Shown here piece by piece: positions 34,937 through 44,117 of a DNA stretch of 64,000 nucleotides. Within the stretch, counting starts at the first letter, position 1. The number at the start of each line of letters is the position of its first letter. Both the position numbers and the translations under genes were made by a program. The stretch comes from Bacteroidales bacterium (GTDB lineage Bacteria; Bacteroidota; Bacteroidia; Bacteroidales; F082), in contig JAEEQP010000004.1 of the NCBI GenBank assembly GCA_016285355.1, forward strand, positions 1 through 64,000. Reading direction: 5' to 3'. The notes beneath the pieces were generated by a model. The model had not been told where the DNA came from and made no database searches. It worked only from the letters and a program-made list of their open reading frames with translations.

Positions 34937-36895
34937 TCAATAATTCATTCCTTCGTCCGAAACCAAGCGGACAGCATAGCCTTTACATCTTAAGGCAGTT
35001 GCAAAGAATCCCGCTGTATAACGTTCATTTACGTAAGTGATTATTTTCAACGCGACAGCATTGCTCACACCTACAGGATAGCCGCCAAAATATTGCGAAG
35101 ACGTCCAATATGATCCACTAATATAAAAAGGCGAGTAATTCAATTGACTCAACCACATCCACGCTCCATGATCAATATTATACTCGTTATCATACCAATC
35201 AAAATAGATCCCATCAGATCCTGTGAAATGAAAGCGTTCTCCACCTGAAGGCAAGAACACGGCTCCAGCAGGCTCCAACAGTTCTATCCATTCCAAGCCT
35301 GTTATTGTATTTGTGGAATAATTGCCAAATTCGTTGCCCCCGCTGAGATAATAAATGGATTCATTCCAATCGTCGGGCAACACAATCAAGCCTTGAACTC
35401 CAGCCACGGAAGCCATGGCGAAACGGATACCCGAAAGCGTAGACCTTTCCGTAAGGAGATACAACAATTCATCGGCAGTAGGCGTACGCCATTGCCTTGA
35501 GGCTCCGTTGCTGATGGTGTTGTGGACCCCCCAGTCCGAATGAGCATATTCGCCTGCTAAGTCGAAGTTGCCTAGAGGGCCGTAGGATGCGCAATCAAAC
35601 TGGTAAGCCGAAAAATCGTAGGGGTGGTAGTACTCGTTGCCGTTGTTCCAACCGCTGGTGCCCCAGCCGAACAAGTCGACCCAACCCTCGTAATATTTCC
35701 AAACCTTGGTGTTGTCGCATTTGGTTCCATTCGCATACACTGTTCCCACATTCATATCAACGAGGTCATTCACCCAACAAGTACCTCCCACAAAATCCCA
35801 TTGGTGCTCGGCGAAGCGCCAAACATTATTGTCAGGATAATACTGCAAATTGCCTTGTGAGAACCGCACCCGTCGGTCGGGAGCGACGGAGAACAAGCCT
35901 GGCAAGGTACCACTGGGCCACGACATTTGCAAATCATCGGGAACCAATTCCAACTCATTGCCGTAAGTCACGCCTTCCGCATTGATGGCGTAGGCCCGCA
36001 CATAATTCGTCTGGCCTCGTTCCAAGCCCGAGAAATAGCAGCCAAACTCCCCTAAGCCTATTGACACTTTCGTGTGAAGGCCCGCAATGGTAGGATTATG
36101 CTCCGTTCCCCAGCAAAAGCCGCATTCCCTCACTTCGGAGCCTCCGTCACGAATCACTTCGCCTTCTGCCCTCAAACGCGACGCCGTCACATCCGACACC
36201 GAGAGGGTGTGCACCTCCATCGGAAGCGGTTTGGTCTCAAATTCCAACTGCTCTCCATAGTACACACCGTTAGTGCCTACCGCGTAAGCGCGGACCCAAT
36301 ACTGCGTCTCAGGCGACAGGTCCGTCAACGGACAGTCGAAAGAACCTACGCCCGAGCCTGCCACTATATGCAAGCCGTCAACCGTCGGCCCCAACTCCGT
36401 ACCATAGCAGATACCACGCTCCTCCACCGTCTGGCCACCGCTGCTAAGCACTTGCCCGCTGGCAACGGCAGAGTTGAGTGTAACCTCTTGCACATACCAT
36501 GACTTCACCCTTGGAACCGTGTCGCTCATCTCGCCGGTGGTAAACCTGAACAAATCGCTGTAGCCTCGACCCGCCTCATTAACAGCGAAAGCCTGACAGG
36601 TGTAGACTGTTGATGGTGACAGTCCGGTCAGTTCGGCGGAGAAAGTCTCTGAACCGTCACACAGTAGGGTTTCAAGGGAGCCACCTTCCTTTCCGTAGCA
36701 AAAACCATATTCCTTAATTGTGCCGCCGCCATCATCGACCACTTTGGCAACCATCATGGCCCTATCGTAGCTCACCTCCACCGATGATTCCTCCATGACT
36801 ACCGTAGGAGGCACAGGCTCCTTGCAACTTGTTGCAAACAATATGACCGTCAACAGAGAAAAGGCAGTCGTCGCAATAGTAAAGTTTGTTTTCAT
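34937..36895 (-). CDS. Paralogous surface lipoprotein, Fn3-like repeats plus lectin-like domain
   Basis: 652 residues, closely similar over the whole length to its downstream neighbour. The lipobox is LFATSC (C24). Three Fn3-like repeats precede the Trp/Gly-rich C-terminal domain, which has the same landmarks ([57 protein letters not shown]). The two genes are separated by 28 bp and read from one promoter, so this is a tandem duplication. Most differences lie in the last 120 residues, where the copy here carries an extra insertion (YNIDHGAWMWLSQLNYSPFY), consistent with variation in a binding surface. A -7 box lies about 80 bp upstream. The role is inferred as a surface adhesin or glycan-binding protein. 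Confidence 0.75.
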   Translation of the reverse strand: MKTNFTIATTAFSLLTVILFATSCKEPVPPTVVMEESSVEVSYDRAMMVAKVVDDGGGTIKEYGFCYGKEGGSLETLLCDGSETFSAELTGLSPSTVYTCQAFAVNEAGRGYSDLFRFTTGEMSDTVPRVKSWYVQEVTLNSAVASGQVLSSGGQTVEERGICYGTELGPTVDGLHIVAGSGVGSFDCPLTDLSPETQYWVRAYAVGTNGVYYGEQLEFETKPLPMEVHTLSVSDVTASRLRAEGEVIRDGGSEVRECGFCWGTEHNPTIAGLHTKVSIGLGEFGCYFSGLERGQTNYVRAYAINAEGVTYGNELELVPDDLQMSWPSGTLPGLFSVAPDRRVRFSQGNLQYYPDNNVWRFAEHQWDFVGGTCWVNDLVDMNVGTVYANGTKCDNTKVWKYYEGWVDLFGWGTSGWNNGNEYYHPYDFSAYQFDCASYGPLGNFDLAGEYAHSDWGVHNTISNGASRQWRTPTADELLYLLTERSTLSGIRFAMASVAGVQGLIVLPDDWNESIYYLSGGNEFGNYSTNTITGLEWIELLEPAGAVFLPSGGERFHFTGSDGIYFDWYDNEYNIDHGAWMWLSQLNYSPFYISGSYWTSSQYFGGYPVGVSNAVALKIITYVNERYTAGFFATALRCKGYAVRLVSDEGMNY

Positions 36896-36975
36896 AGTTT
36901 TAATTTTTTGATGTTAGAAATAGGTCAATTAGTATTTTCAAATGCACTTATCGTCATTTCAATTCATATTTTTCC

Positions 36976-36984
36976 GCAAAAATA
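36976..36984 (-). promoter_or_regulatory. -7 box of the lipoprotein pair
   Basis: TATTTTTGC on the minus strand; leader about 78 nt. Confidence 0.5.
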
Positions 36985-37104
36985 AAGTTTTTTCCAATTA
37001 TCCAACAATTTTTTGAAAAAATATCAAAAAATATTTCCAAGGCCTAATACCAAAAACCTCAAAAAAATTCGACCCAAGATGCCAACCATACAAAGGATTA
37101 TCCC

Positions 37105-37113
37105 TAAATTTGC
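37105..37113 (+). promoter_or_regulatory. -7 box of the Rel/SpoT gene
   Basis: TAAATTTGC, 22 bp before the ATG at 37136. Confidence 0.55.
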
Positions 37114-37135
37114 GGTCTGAAAAAGAAGATTGCCT

Positions 37136-39331
37136 ATGGAGCCCATTTTACCCGACACCTATTCGAAAGACGAGAAAGAAGAAATCGAGCGACGACACCA
37201 GCGCCTCATCGACGCTTGGCAGACCCGCAAGGAAGCCCAAGACCTTGAGATGGTGAACAAGGCGTTTTATTTCGCCTGCGATGCCCACAAAGACCAACGC
37301 CGCCGCTCTGGCGAGCCTTACATCTACCATCCCATCGAGGTGGCCACTATCGCCGCCAGCGACATCGGATTAGGTCGCACCTCCATCATTTGCGCCTTGC
37401 TGCACGACGTGGTGGAAGACACGAAATACACCTTGGACGACATCCGTGAGATGTTTGGCGAGAAGGTATCACGCGTAGTGGACGGCCTCACCAAGTTCGA
37501 CGACTTGGAAGGTGCCGAGAGCGCACAAGCCGAGAATTTCAAGAAGGTCATCTCCTCGCTGTCGTACGACATCCGCGTGGTGCTCATCAAGCTCAGCGAC
37601 CGCCTTCACAACATGCGCACTTTGGACTCAATGCCCAAGCACAAGCAGCTGAAAATCGCCTCGGAGACTACCTATATCTATGCGCCCTTAGCCTACCGTT
37701 TCGGTCTCCACGCCATCCAAATCGAATTGGAAGACTTGGCCTTCAAATATACCAACCCTACCATCTATTTCAACATCCGCAAGCGCATGGACGATGTGCG
37801 CGGCAAGCGCATGGGCGAGTTGCGCGACTTCATTGCCCCCATCGAGGCAGAATTAGCAAAAAACGGCATCAAAGCGAGAGCCGAAATCAAGGAACGTTCC
37901 GTCAACTCAGTCTGGAAACGCATGATGGACAAGGAATTGGCTTTTGAAGACCTATACGGCTCATTCATCGTCCGCCTCATCACCGACTGCCCGAGAGAAG
38001 ACGAACGCATGGAATGTTGGAAAATTTATGCCGTACTGACCAACTGCTATCGTCCTTACACCAAGAAACTGAAAGATTGGATTTCGTTCCCGAAAGCCAA
38101 CGGCTATGAAAGCCTGCATGCTGTGGTGATGGGCCAGACGGGCAACTGGGTGGAGGTGCAAATCCGCAGCCAGCGTATGGAAGAGATTGCCGAGAAGGGC
38201 TTCGGTGCCTACTGGAAATACAAGACCGACGACGACAAGACTGAGAGCGGCTTCGACGAATGGCTGAAGAAAGCCCAAGACCTCATCAGCAACGAGTCGG
38301 AGAACGCCATCGAGTTCGTCGACAACTTCAAGCTCGACCTTTTCTCCGACGAAATTTATGTCTTCACCCCACAGGGCAAGATGATCACGCTGCCCAAAGG
38401 CTCCACTGTGCTCGACTTCGCCTACTACATCCACAGTGAAATCGGGGACCATAGTATTGCGGCCAACGTCAACAACCAGTTAGTCCAGCTCGACCGCCAG
38501 CTCACCAAAGGTGACCAAGTGGAAATCATCACATCAGAATCACAGCACCCGCAAGAGAAATGGTTCGAGTTTTTGGCCACGGCCACGGCCAAATCGAGGC
38601 TCAGAAGCGGCATCAAAGAATACCGTCGTGGCTTCCGCGAAGAAGGCGAGCAGAAATACGAGGAAATCATGCGGAAACTCGACCTTGAGCCTTCCAAAGC
38701 CAACCGCAACGAAGTGATGGCCTCCGAAAAACTCACCAGTACCATTGATTTCTATTATCAGGTGGCAACTGGAAAAATCGACGAGCGCGTCATCCGCAGT
38801 GTGCTGAAACCGCAGTCGAACGGCAGCTTCGTACGTTACATCACTTTTGGACTGTTGGGCAATAATAACAAGGAAAAGGACGAAACACCGTCCATCACCA
38901 CCTCGGGCGAGTTTGACTTCAACGTGTCGACCTGCTGCAATCCTATCCCAGGCGACGATGTCATTGCGTTCAGCTTCCCTGGCGAACCTTTGCAAATCCA
39001 TAGAAGTAACTGTCCCAAGGCCATCCAGCTCTCGTCGCGCTTCGGCAACAACATCGTGAAAGCCAAATGGCAGCCCAAGAGTGAGATTGCCTTCCTCGCC
39101 GAGCTAAAAATCACCGCATTAGACACAAAAGGACTGCTCCACCGCATGACCAACCTGCTCTCCAACGAGATGCAACTCAACCTGCACTCGCTCCACATGG
39201 AGGCCAAGCAGGACGTGGTGGAAGCCGCTATTTCCATCTACGTACACAACACCAAGGAACTCGACGACCTGATTGCCAAACTCGGCCAACTGAAGGAAAT
39301 CCAGAAGGTAGTGAGAAAAAACAGCAATTAG
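37136..39331 (+). CDS. Bifunctional (p)ppGpp synthetase/hydrolase, RelA/SpoT family
   Basis: 731 residues from the ATG at 37136 (a TTG two codons upstream is less likely). The hydrolase HD domain is intact: H65, H90-D91 in LLHDVVEDT, and D155 in KLSDRLHNMRTL. The synthetase domain has LYGSFIVRLI, a KLKDWISFPKANGYESLH region with a charged K-x-K-D motif like that of bifunctional enzymes, and VEVQIRSQRMEEIAEKG. A TGS domain (EIYVFTPQGKMITLPKGSTV) and a C-terminal ACT domain follow. It makes and breaks the alarmone (p)ppGpp in response to starvation. Both active sites look complete, so a Rel/SpoT-type enzyme is inferred, not a pure synthetase. Divergent from the lipoprotein pair. Confidence 0.95.
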   Translation: MEPILPDTYSKDEKEEIERRHQRLIDAWQTRKEAQDLEMVNKAFYFACDAHKDQRRRSGEPYIYHPIEVATIAASDIGLGRTSIICALLHDVVEDTKYTLDDIREMFGEKVSRVVDGLTKFDDLEGAESAQAENFKKVISSLSYDIRVVLIKLSDRLHNMRTLDSMPKHKQLKIASETTYIYAPLAYRFGLHAIQIELEDLAFKYTNPTIYFNIRKRMDDVRGKRMGELRDFIAPIEAELAKNGIKARAEIKERSVNSVWKRMMDKELAFEDLYGSFIVRLITDCPREDERMECWKIYAVLTNCYRPYTKKLKDWISFPKANGYESLHAVVMGQTGNWVEVQIRSQRMEEIAEKGFGAYWKYKTDDDKTESGFDEWLKKAQDLISNESENAIEFVDNFKLDLFSDEIYVFTPQGKMITLPKGSTVLDFAYYIHSEIGDHSIAANVNNQLVQLDRQLTKGDQVEIITSESQHPQEKWFEFLATATAKSRLRSGIKEYRRGFREEGEQKYEEIMRKLDLEPSKANRNEVMASEKLTSTIDFYYQVATGKIDERVIRSVLKPQSNGSFVRYITFGLLGNNNKEKDETPSITTSGEFDFNVSTCCNPIPGDDVIAFSFPGEPLQIHRSNCPKAIQLSSRFGNNIVKAKWQPKSEIAFLAELKITALDTKGLLHRMTNLLSNEMQLNLHSLHMEAKQDVVEAAISIYVHNTKELDDLIAKLGQLKEIQKVVRKNSN

Positions 39332-39339
39332 TATTAATC

Positions 39340-39465
39340 ATCCATCGCCCAACCTCCTATAGATTCCAATCGCACATCCTCTGTATGGAATGACATAAGA
39401 GGTCGGGCGATGAACTTTTGAAGGCATGTCATTCCATGCTTGGGCTTGTGGGTTTGGAATCTATG
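39340..39465. repeat. Large intergenic palindrome built from two inverted repeat copies
   Basis: 39359-39396 and 39425-39465 are inverted copies of the 20126-20166 repeat. Outside and between them, TCATCGCCC-ACCTC and GAGGT-GGGCGATGA segments also pair. The whole 126-bp spacer between the rel and fur-type genes is thus one long imperfect hairpin. It may end rel transcription. Confidence 0.75.
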
Positions 39466-39512
39466 CCTTCAAAATAATTCAAATTATTTAGAATCAGTCT
39501 GAAAAATATTCT

Positions 39513-39521
39513 TACCTTTGC
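39513..39521 (+). promoter_or_regulatory. -7 box of the Fur-family gene
   Basis: TACCTTTGC, 21 bp before the ATG at 39543. Confidence 0.6.
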
Positions 39522-39542
39522 GCCAACATCACGACCTGAAAA

Positions 39543-39986
39543 ATGAAAGATTCGTTTGACAATACCTATCTGGCCGTCAAGAAGTTATTCATCGACTACC
39601 TTCAGCGGAGGAAGTTGCGCAAGACCCCAGAGCGTTTCGCCATCCTCAAGGAAATCTATTCCACCAACAGACACTTCGACATCGACTCGCTGTACAACCA
39701 GATGAAAGACAATAAGTACCGTGTCAGTCGGGCCACCTTATATAATACTATTGACCTGCTACTCGATTGCGGCTTGGTCATCAAGCACCAGTTCGGGCAC
39801 AACTGCGCGCAATACGAACGCTCTTACAAGTTCCGCCAACACGACCATTTCATCGACTTGGAAACGGAGACCGTCATGGAATTCTGCGACCCGCGACTGC
39901 TTGAAATCCAAAAGTCAATTGAGGAACAGTTGGGTGTTGAGATTACGCATCATTCGTTGATATTTTATGGACATAAGAAAAAGTAA
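39543..39986 (+). CDS. Fur family transcriptional regulator
   Basis: 147 residues. The N-terminal winged helix (LRKTPERFAILKEIYSTNRH, VSRATLYNTIDLLLDCGLV) is the Fur DNA-binding domain, with the family's R-T-R/P-x-x-RATLYNT recognition helix. The C-terminal dimerisation half has the metal-site landmark RQHDHFIDLET and ends HHSLIFYGHKKK. The CxxC pairs that bind structural zinc in many Fur proteins are absent; only one Cys before the H-H cluster (HNCAQY) and one further on are present. It may sense iron, zinc, manganese or peroxide; the sequence does not decide. It lies between rel and purA with its own promoter, and a REP-like palindrome follows the stop codon. Confidence 0.92.
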   Translation: MKDSFDNTYLAVKKLFIDYLQRRKLRKTPERFAILKEIYSTNRHFDIDSLYNQMKDNKYRVSRATLYNTIDLLLDCGLVIKHQFGHNCAQYERSYKFRQHDHFIDLETETVMEFCDPRLLEIQKSIEEQLGVEITHHSLIFYGHKKK

Positions 39987-39989
39987 AAC

Positions 39990-40050
39990 GGCCCTTCGAC
40001 AGGCTCAGGGACCTGCAAAAGCTAAGGTCGTTGAGCCTGTCGAAACGCCG
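39990..40050. repeat. REP-like palindrome (GGCCCTTCGAC family), full copy
   Basis: Starts three bases after the Fur-family stop codon. Arms are nearly identical to the copy at 21129-21189. Confidence 0.9.
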
Positions 40051-40077
40051 ACCGAATAAGAAACATAGCATTAAAAT

Positions 40078-41361
40078 ATGAACAAATTAGATATTCTCTT
40101 AGGCTTACAATGGGGCGATGAAGGCAAAGGCAAGGTGGTCGATGCCCTCACCCCAAATTATGACATCGTCTGTCGCTTCCAAGGTGGTCCCAATGCGGGA
40201 CACACCATCGAGTTTGAAGGCAAGAAATTTGTGCTGCACAACATCCCTTCGGGTGTGCTCACACCAGGTTGCATCAACCTCATCGGCAATGGTGTCATCA
40301 TCGAGCCACATATATTAAAAGGTGAGATTGAAGGCTTGCGCGAGGCTGGTTTTGACCTGCGTAAAACTTTGATGATTGCCAACCGTGCCCATCTCATCCT
40401 CCCGACCCATCGCGCCATGGATGCCGCCAACGAGAAGGCCTTGGGAAAGATGAAAGTCGGCACCACATTGAAAGGCATCGGCCCGACCTACACCGATAAG
40501 ACCGCCCGCAAGGGTCTCCGTATCGGTGACATCGCCTCGCCCGACTTCCGCGAGAAATACGAAAACCTGAAAAAAGCCCACCTGCAGCAAATCGCCGGAC
40601 TTGGCTTTGAGATGCAGGGCTTCCAACTCGACGGCCTCGACTTCGCCGAATACGAGAAGCTATGGTTCGAGGGCATCGAATATCTGAAGCAATACCAATT
40701 CGTTGACGGCGAATACTTCATCAATGAAGCCCTTGATGCGGGCAAGAAAGTGTTGGCCGAAGGTGCTCAAGGCTCCATGCTCGACGTGGACTTTGGCAGC
40801 TATCCTTTCGTGACCTCTTCTAATGTCATTGCAGCAGGCGTTTGCTCTGGTTTGGGCGTTGCTCCGAGCAGGGTCGGCAAGGTGTTCGGCATCTTCAAAG
40901 CCTACTGCACCCGCGTGGGTACAGGCCCCTTCCCCACCGAGTTATTCGATGAAACAGGTGAAACCTTACGCCAAAACGGCCACGAATTTGGTGCCACTAC
41001 AGGCCGTCCGCGCCGTTGCGGCTGGCTCGACCTGCCTGCACTGAAATACGCCGTCATGCTCAGTGGCGTCACCGACCTGATGATGATGAAGTCCGATGTG
41101 ATGGACGATTTCGCCACATTAAAAGTCGCCACAGCCTACCGCTACAACGATAAGGAAACCAACCACTTGCCTTTCGCTGCTTGCACCGAGACCATGGAAC
41201 CTGTTTATACTGAAATCCCAGGCTGGCAACAGAAAATCGAAGGCAAGATTCCGCAAAAACTCGAAGCTTACATCAAATTCATTGAAGATTTTGTTGGTGT
41301 TCCGGTGAAGTTCGTTTCATACGGCCCTGACAGGACACAGAATGTTTGGAGAGGAATTTAA
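40078..41361 (+). CDS. purA: Adenylosuccinate synthetase
   Basis: 427 residues. The IMP/GTP-binding start is GLQWGDEGKGKVVDALTP, then GGPNAGHTI, KGIGPTYTDKTARKGLRIGD, EGAQGSMLDVDFGSYPFVTS and ATTGRPRRCGWLDL, all standard PurA segments. It joins IMP and aspartate with GTP to give adenylosuccinate, the first committed step to AMP. Cytoplasmic dimer. The ATG at 40078 follows a palindromic repeat and no clear -7 box lies between, so it may be read from the fur-type promoter. An ATP-grasp gene follows after 33 bp. Complete and of normal length. Confidence 0.98.
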   Translation: MNKLDILLGLQWGDEGKGKVVDALTPNYDIVCRFQGGPNAGHTIEFEGKKFVLHNIPSGVLTPGCINLIGNGVIIEPHILKGEIEGLREAGFDLRKTLMIANRAHLILPTHRAMDAANEKALGKMKVGTTLKGIGPTYTDKTARKGLRIGDIASPDFREKYENLKKAHLQQIAGLGFEMQGFQLDGLDFAEYEKLWFEGIEYLKQYQFVDGEYFINEALDAGKKVLAEGAQGSMLDVDFGSYPFVTSSNVIAAGVCSGLGVAPSRVGKVFGIFKAYCTRVGTGPFPTELFDETGETLRQNGHEFGATTGRPRRCGWLDLPALKYAVMLSGVTDLMMMKSDVMDDFATLKVATAYRYNDKETNHLPFAACTETMEPVYTEIPGWQQKIEGKIPQKLEAYIKFIEDFVGVPVKFVSYGPDRTQNVWRGI

Positions 41362-41390
41362 AATTTAAAAATTTAAAATTCAAAGATTTG
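41356..41390. repeat. AT-rich intergenic repeat
   Basis: A tract of AATTTAAAATTTAAAAATTT type between purA and the ATP-grasp gene; same family as 20081-20116. Confidence 0.65.
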
Positions 41391-41394
41391 GATT

Positions 41395-42546
41395 ATGATT
41401 ATTTTAGAAAAACCATACGTTTCAGCCCCATTGGTGGCTTACCTTGAAGAAAAACAAATTCCTGTGCTGCACAACGACATGGCGGCACAACTCACCGCCG
41501 AAGGTCATCACCTCAATTTGTTGGATGATAAGCAGTTTAAAGAACTTTACCTGCAAAAAGAACAACTTTATGCCGTTTCGGAGAACGCCTTGGTATGGCT
41601 CTATGCCCAACTGCCCGACTCGGAATTGGTGCAGAAGGTCAAAATCCTGAAGGACAAGGTCAAGTTTAGGAGCATCTGCCAACAAATCTACCCTGACTTC
41701 TATTATAAAGAAGTGGAGATGAAAGAGTTGCGTCAACTCAATCCTGACGAATTGCCGCTGCCTTTGGTGTTGAAACCCGCCGTAGGTTTTTTGAGCGTGG
41801 GCGTTTACATCGTGCGCAACAAAGAGGAATGGCAAGCCGCCTTGGACGACATCGACCGCAACTTTGCCAAGCAGTGCGCCGTCTTCCCCGATACCGTGGT
41901 GCGCAGCGAGAAGTTCATCTTGGAACAATGCATTGAAGGTGAGGAATATGCCGTGGATGCTTACTATGATGCCGAGGGCAAGCCCAACATCATCAACATC
42001 TTCCACCATATCTTCAAGAGCGAAACCGATGTCAGCGACCGCCTCTATTGCATGAGCAAGCAGATTTTTGAAAACAACTACCCCGCTTTCAACCAGTTCT
42101 GCATTGACTTGAACGGTGCCTTGGGGCTACGTAACTTCCCGATGCACGTGGAGTTCCGTGTGGACAAAAACACAGGTCGCGCCATCCCGATTGAGGTCAA
42201 CCCGCTGCGCTTCGCTGGCATGTGCCTCAACGACATTACACGTCACACCTGCCATTTGCTGCCTGTGCAGGCTTACTTCGAGGGCACTCACCCCGACTAC
42301 GCCACCATGTGGAACGGTATCGAAAACGATGTGTTCAGCTTCGTCGTTTTGGACAAGCCCTACGACACCAACCGCAAACTCGACTTCGAGCGCATCAAGC
42401 GGCATTTCCACGGTGTGTTAGAAACCCGCGACATCATGAACCCCGCCATGAGCATCTGGGGCTTCCTGTTTACACAAACCGCCCCCGAACACAAAGCAGA
42501 GTTGCAGGAGATTCTGCACTCCACTTTGGAAGAGTTTATGGTTTAG
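41395..42546 (+). CDS. ATP-grasp domain protein
   Basis: 383 residues, no signal peptide. An N-terminal pre-ATP-grasp region (MIILEKPYVSAPLVAYLEEK) is followed by the ATP-binding core: LPLVLKPAVGFLSVGVYIV (strand with the ATP-contacting Lys), the EQCIEGEEYAVDAYYD segment and the metal-binding PIEVNPLRFAGMC. ATP-grasp enzymes make carboxylate-amine or carboxylate-thiol bonds through acylphosphates. A relation to D-Ala-D-Ala ligase, carbamoyl-phosphate synthase or an amino-acid ligase cannot be settled here. It follows purA by 33 bp and may be cotranscribed. A strong terminator lies about 90 bp downstream. Confidence 0.85.
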   Translation: MIILEKPYVSAPLVAYLEEKQIPVLHNDMAAQLTAEGHHLNLLDDKQFKELYLQKEQLYAVSENALVWLYAQLPDSELVQKVKILKDKVKFRSICQQIYPDFYYKEVEMKELRQLNPDELPLPLVLKPAVGFLSVGVYIVRNKEEWQAALDDIDRNFAKQCAVFPDTVVRSEKFILEQCIEGEEYAVDAYYDAEGKPNIINIFHHIFKSETDVSDRLYCMSKQIFENNYPAFNQFCIDLNGALGLRNFPMHVEFRVDKNTGRAIPIEVNPLRFAGMCLNDITRHTCHLLPVQAYFEGTHPDYATMWNGIENDVFSFVVLDKPYDTNRKLDFERIKRHFHGVLETRDIMNPAMSIWGFLFTQTAPEHKAELQEILHSTLEEFMV

Positions 42547-42594
42547 TGGACGCGGGACTATGAGACGCGAGACGCGGGACTTGTCGTCGCTTCG

Positions 42595-42622
42595 CGTCAT
42601 TGCGAGGTACGAAGCAATCCAG
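42595..42622. repeat. Short dispersed-type repeat (CGTCATTGCGAGG)
   Basis: CGTCATTGCGAGG followed by ACGAAGCAATCCAG, a sequence known to me as a widespread bacterial intergenic repeat. Only one copy in this window, preceded by direct GACGCGGGAC repeats. Confidence 0.5.
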
Positions 42623-42636
42623 ACAAAATGTTAGCT

Positions 42637-42664
42637 AAAAGGTGGTAAGGGTACCACCTTTTTT
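42637..42664 (+). terminator. Intrinsic terminator after the ATP-grasp gene
   Basis: AAGGTGGTA-AGGG-TACCACCTT followed by TTTT; a perfect 9-bp stem. Confidence 0.85.
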
Positions 42665-42680
42665 AGTGGTAATTTGAATA

Positions 42681-42790
42681 TTTGCAGAAAATTTCCTCCA
42701 TAAAAGAAGAATTTCAACTTTTTGAAAGAAATTTCTTCTATAAAAGAAATATTTTCTATTTTTGCAGAAAATTTCTTCTATAAAAGAAAA
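42681..42790 (+). promoter_or_regulatory. Three 40-bp tandem repeats carrying the promoter of the DUF4143 gene
   Basis: Units begin at 42681, 42721 and 42761, a spacing of exactly 40 bp. Each starts TTTG-AGAAA(A)TTTC and contains TATAAAAGAA or a close variant (CATAAAAGAA in the first). The -7 box TATTTTTGC (42757-42765) spans the junction of units 2 and 3, 30 bp before the ATG at 42795. A weaker TTTGC box sits at the start of unit 1. The array looks like repeated operator or promoter sites. Confidence 0.75.
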
Positions 42791-42794
42791 AACT

Positions 42795-44003
42795 ATGGAC
42801 ACTATCATTCGGCAACACTACCTGAACAAGATAGAAAAGTATTTCGGAAAGAATACGATTATCGTCCTGACAGGCCAAAGGCGGGTCGGGAAAAGCTATT
42901 TGTTGAAGCAAGTGCGCGACCAAAAGCGGAACGAACCCAATTCCAATGTAATCTACATCGACAAGGAAAAGCGGGAATTCGACTCCATCCAAACCTATCG
43001 GGAACTGAATGACTACATTGAGGGCTTATACCAAAAAGGGAAGAAAAACTATATCCTCATTGATGAAATTCAGGACATTGAAGAATTTGAGCGCAGCGTA
43101 AGGAGCTATCATACAGAGCCTGATGCAGAAATCGTCATCACTGGAAGCAATGCCAAAATGTTGAGCAAAGAATTGAGCACGCTCATCGGTGGCCGCTACA
43201 AAGAGATTTACATCCAATCGCTCACTTACCCAGAGTTCCTCACCTTCCACCATCTGACTGATAGTGATGACGCCCTTACACAATACATTCAATTTGGAGG
43301 CTTGCCTGGTTTGGTGAAAATCGGCCTTGACGAAGAAGATGCACGCGAATACCAGATGGACATTTACCATACCGTGCTTTTGAAAGATGTCATCTTGCGC
43401 AACCAAATCCGCAACGTGACATTCTTGGAGAACTTGGTGCGTTTCCTTGCCGATAACTCAGGTAAACTCATTTCCGCCAACAGCATCGCAAAGTTCATGA
43501 AGTCACAAGGCGGAAATGTGACCTCCACCATCGTCTCCAACTACATCAAGTATCTGACCGAGGCGTTCATGATCCATCAAGTGAACCGCTACGACATTCA
43601 TGGGAAACGCCTATTCGAAAACAACGACAAGTTCTATTTCGAGGACCATGGCATCCGCAACGCATTGGCAGGTGGAAGTCGTGAAGGCGACATTGAGAAA
43701 GTGATTGAAAACATCATTTACCAACACCTTATTTATTTAGGCTACACGGTGACCGTCGGCCAGTTACAAGCGGGAGAGATTGATTTTGTGTGTACTGCAA
43801 AAGGCGGACAACGGAAATATATCCAAGCCTCGTTTATCATTGCCGACGAGACCACACGCGAACGAGAGTTTGGCAACCTTCGCGCCATCAAGGATAACTA
43901 TCCGAAATATGTCATTTCAATGACACCGCTTGTCACCCGAAACGACGACAACGGCATTATTCATTTGCATTTGCGGAAGTTCTTGATGGAAGGGTTGAAA
44001 TGA
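42795..44003 (+). CDS. AAA ATPase with DUF4143 (AAA_14 family)
   Basis: 402 residues from the ATG at 42795; an upstream in-frame start at 42762 lies inside the promoter box. Walker A is GQRRVGKSYLLKQV, Walker B YILIDEIQDI, and VITGSNAKML is the sensor region. The C-terminal half contains the DUF4143 domain (EDHGIRNALAGGSREGDIEK) and a restriction-like GEIDFVCTAKGGQRKYIQAS segment, where D and a later Q/K resemble the core of nuclease-like domains in this family. These proteins are common in accessory regions of Bacteroidota; their function is unknown. The last 108 bp are duplicated 660 bp downstream, after a toxin-antitoxin module. Confidence 0.9.
   Translation: MDTIIRQHYLNKIEKYFGKNTIIVLTGQRRVGKSYLLKQVRDQKRNEPNSNVIYIDKEKREFDSIQTYRELNDYIEGLYQKGKKNYILIDEIQDIEEFERSVRSYHTEPDAEIVITGSNAKMLSKELSTLIGGRYKEIYIQSLTYPEFLTFHHLTDSDDALTQYIQFGGLPGLVKIGLDEEDAREYQMDIYHTVLLKDVILRNQIRNVTFLENLVRFLADNSGKLISANSIAKFMKSQGGNVTSTIVSNYIKYLTEAFMIHQVNRYDIHGKRLFENNDKFYFEDHGIRNALAGGSREGDIEKVIENIIYQHLIYLGYTVTVGQLQAGEIDFVCTAKGGQRKYIQASFIIADETTREREFGNLRAIKDNYPKYVISMTPLVTRNDDNGIIHLHLRKFLMEGLK
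43896..44003 (+). repeat. 108-bp direct repeat, copy A (3' end of the ATPase gene)
   Basis: Matches copy B at 44664-44771 at 100 of 108 positions; all eight differences are transitions. The two copies flank the ParDE-type module. Confidence 0.9.
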
Positions 44004-44074
44004 CAACGCTTTTGACTTTTCTAAAATCTTGGTTTTCTTGAATTTGGAGAAAACTCAAAATACCCCATCTCAAT

Positions 44075-44098
44075 TGTAAGAAATTTTCTTACATTTGC
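44075..44098 (+). promoter_or_regulatory. Operator and promoter of the ParDE-type module
   Basis: TGTAAGAAA-T-TTTCTTACA (44075-44093) is a perfect inverted repeat overlapping the -7 box TACATTTGC (44090-44098). This is the expected site for autorepression by the ParD-type antitoxin. Confidence 0.65.
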
Positions 44099-44117
44099 AC
44101 CGTAAAATCATATTCTC

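Noticed and set aside
42681..42790. CRISPR-like array
   Set aside because: The three units are head-to-tail without unique spacers and carry promoter elements; no cas gene is present.
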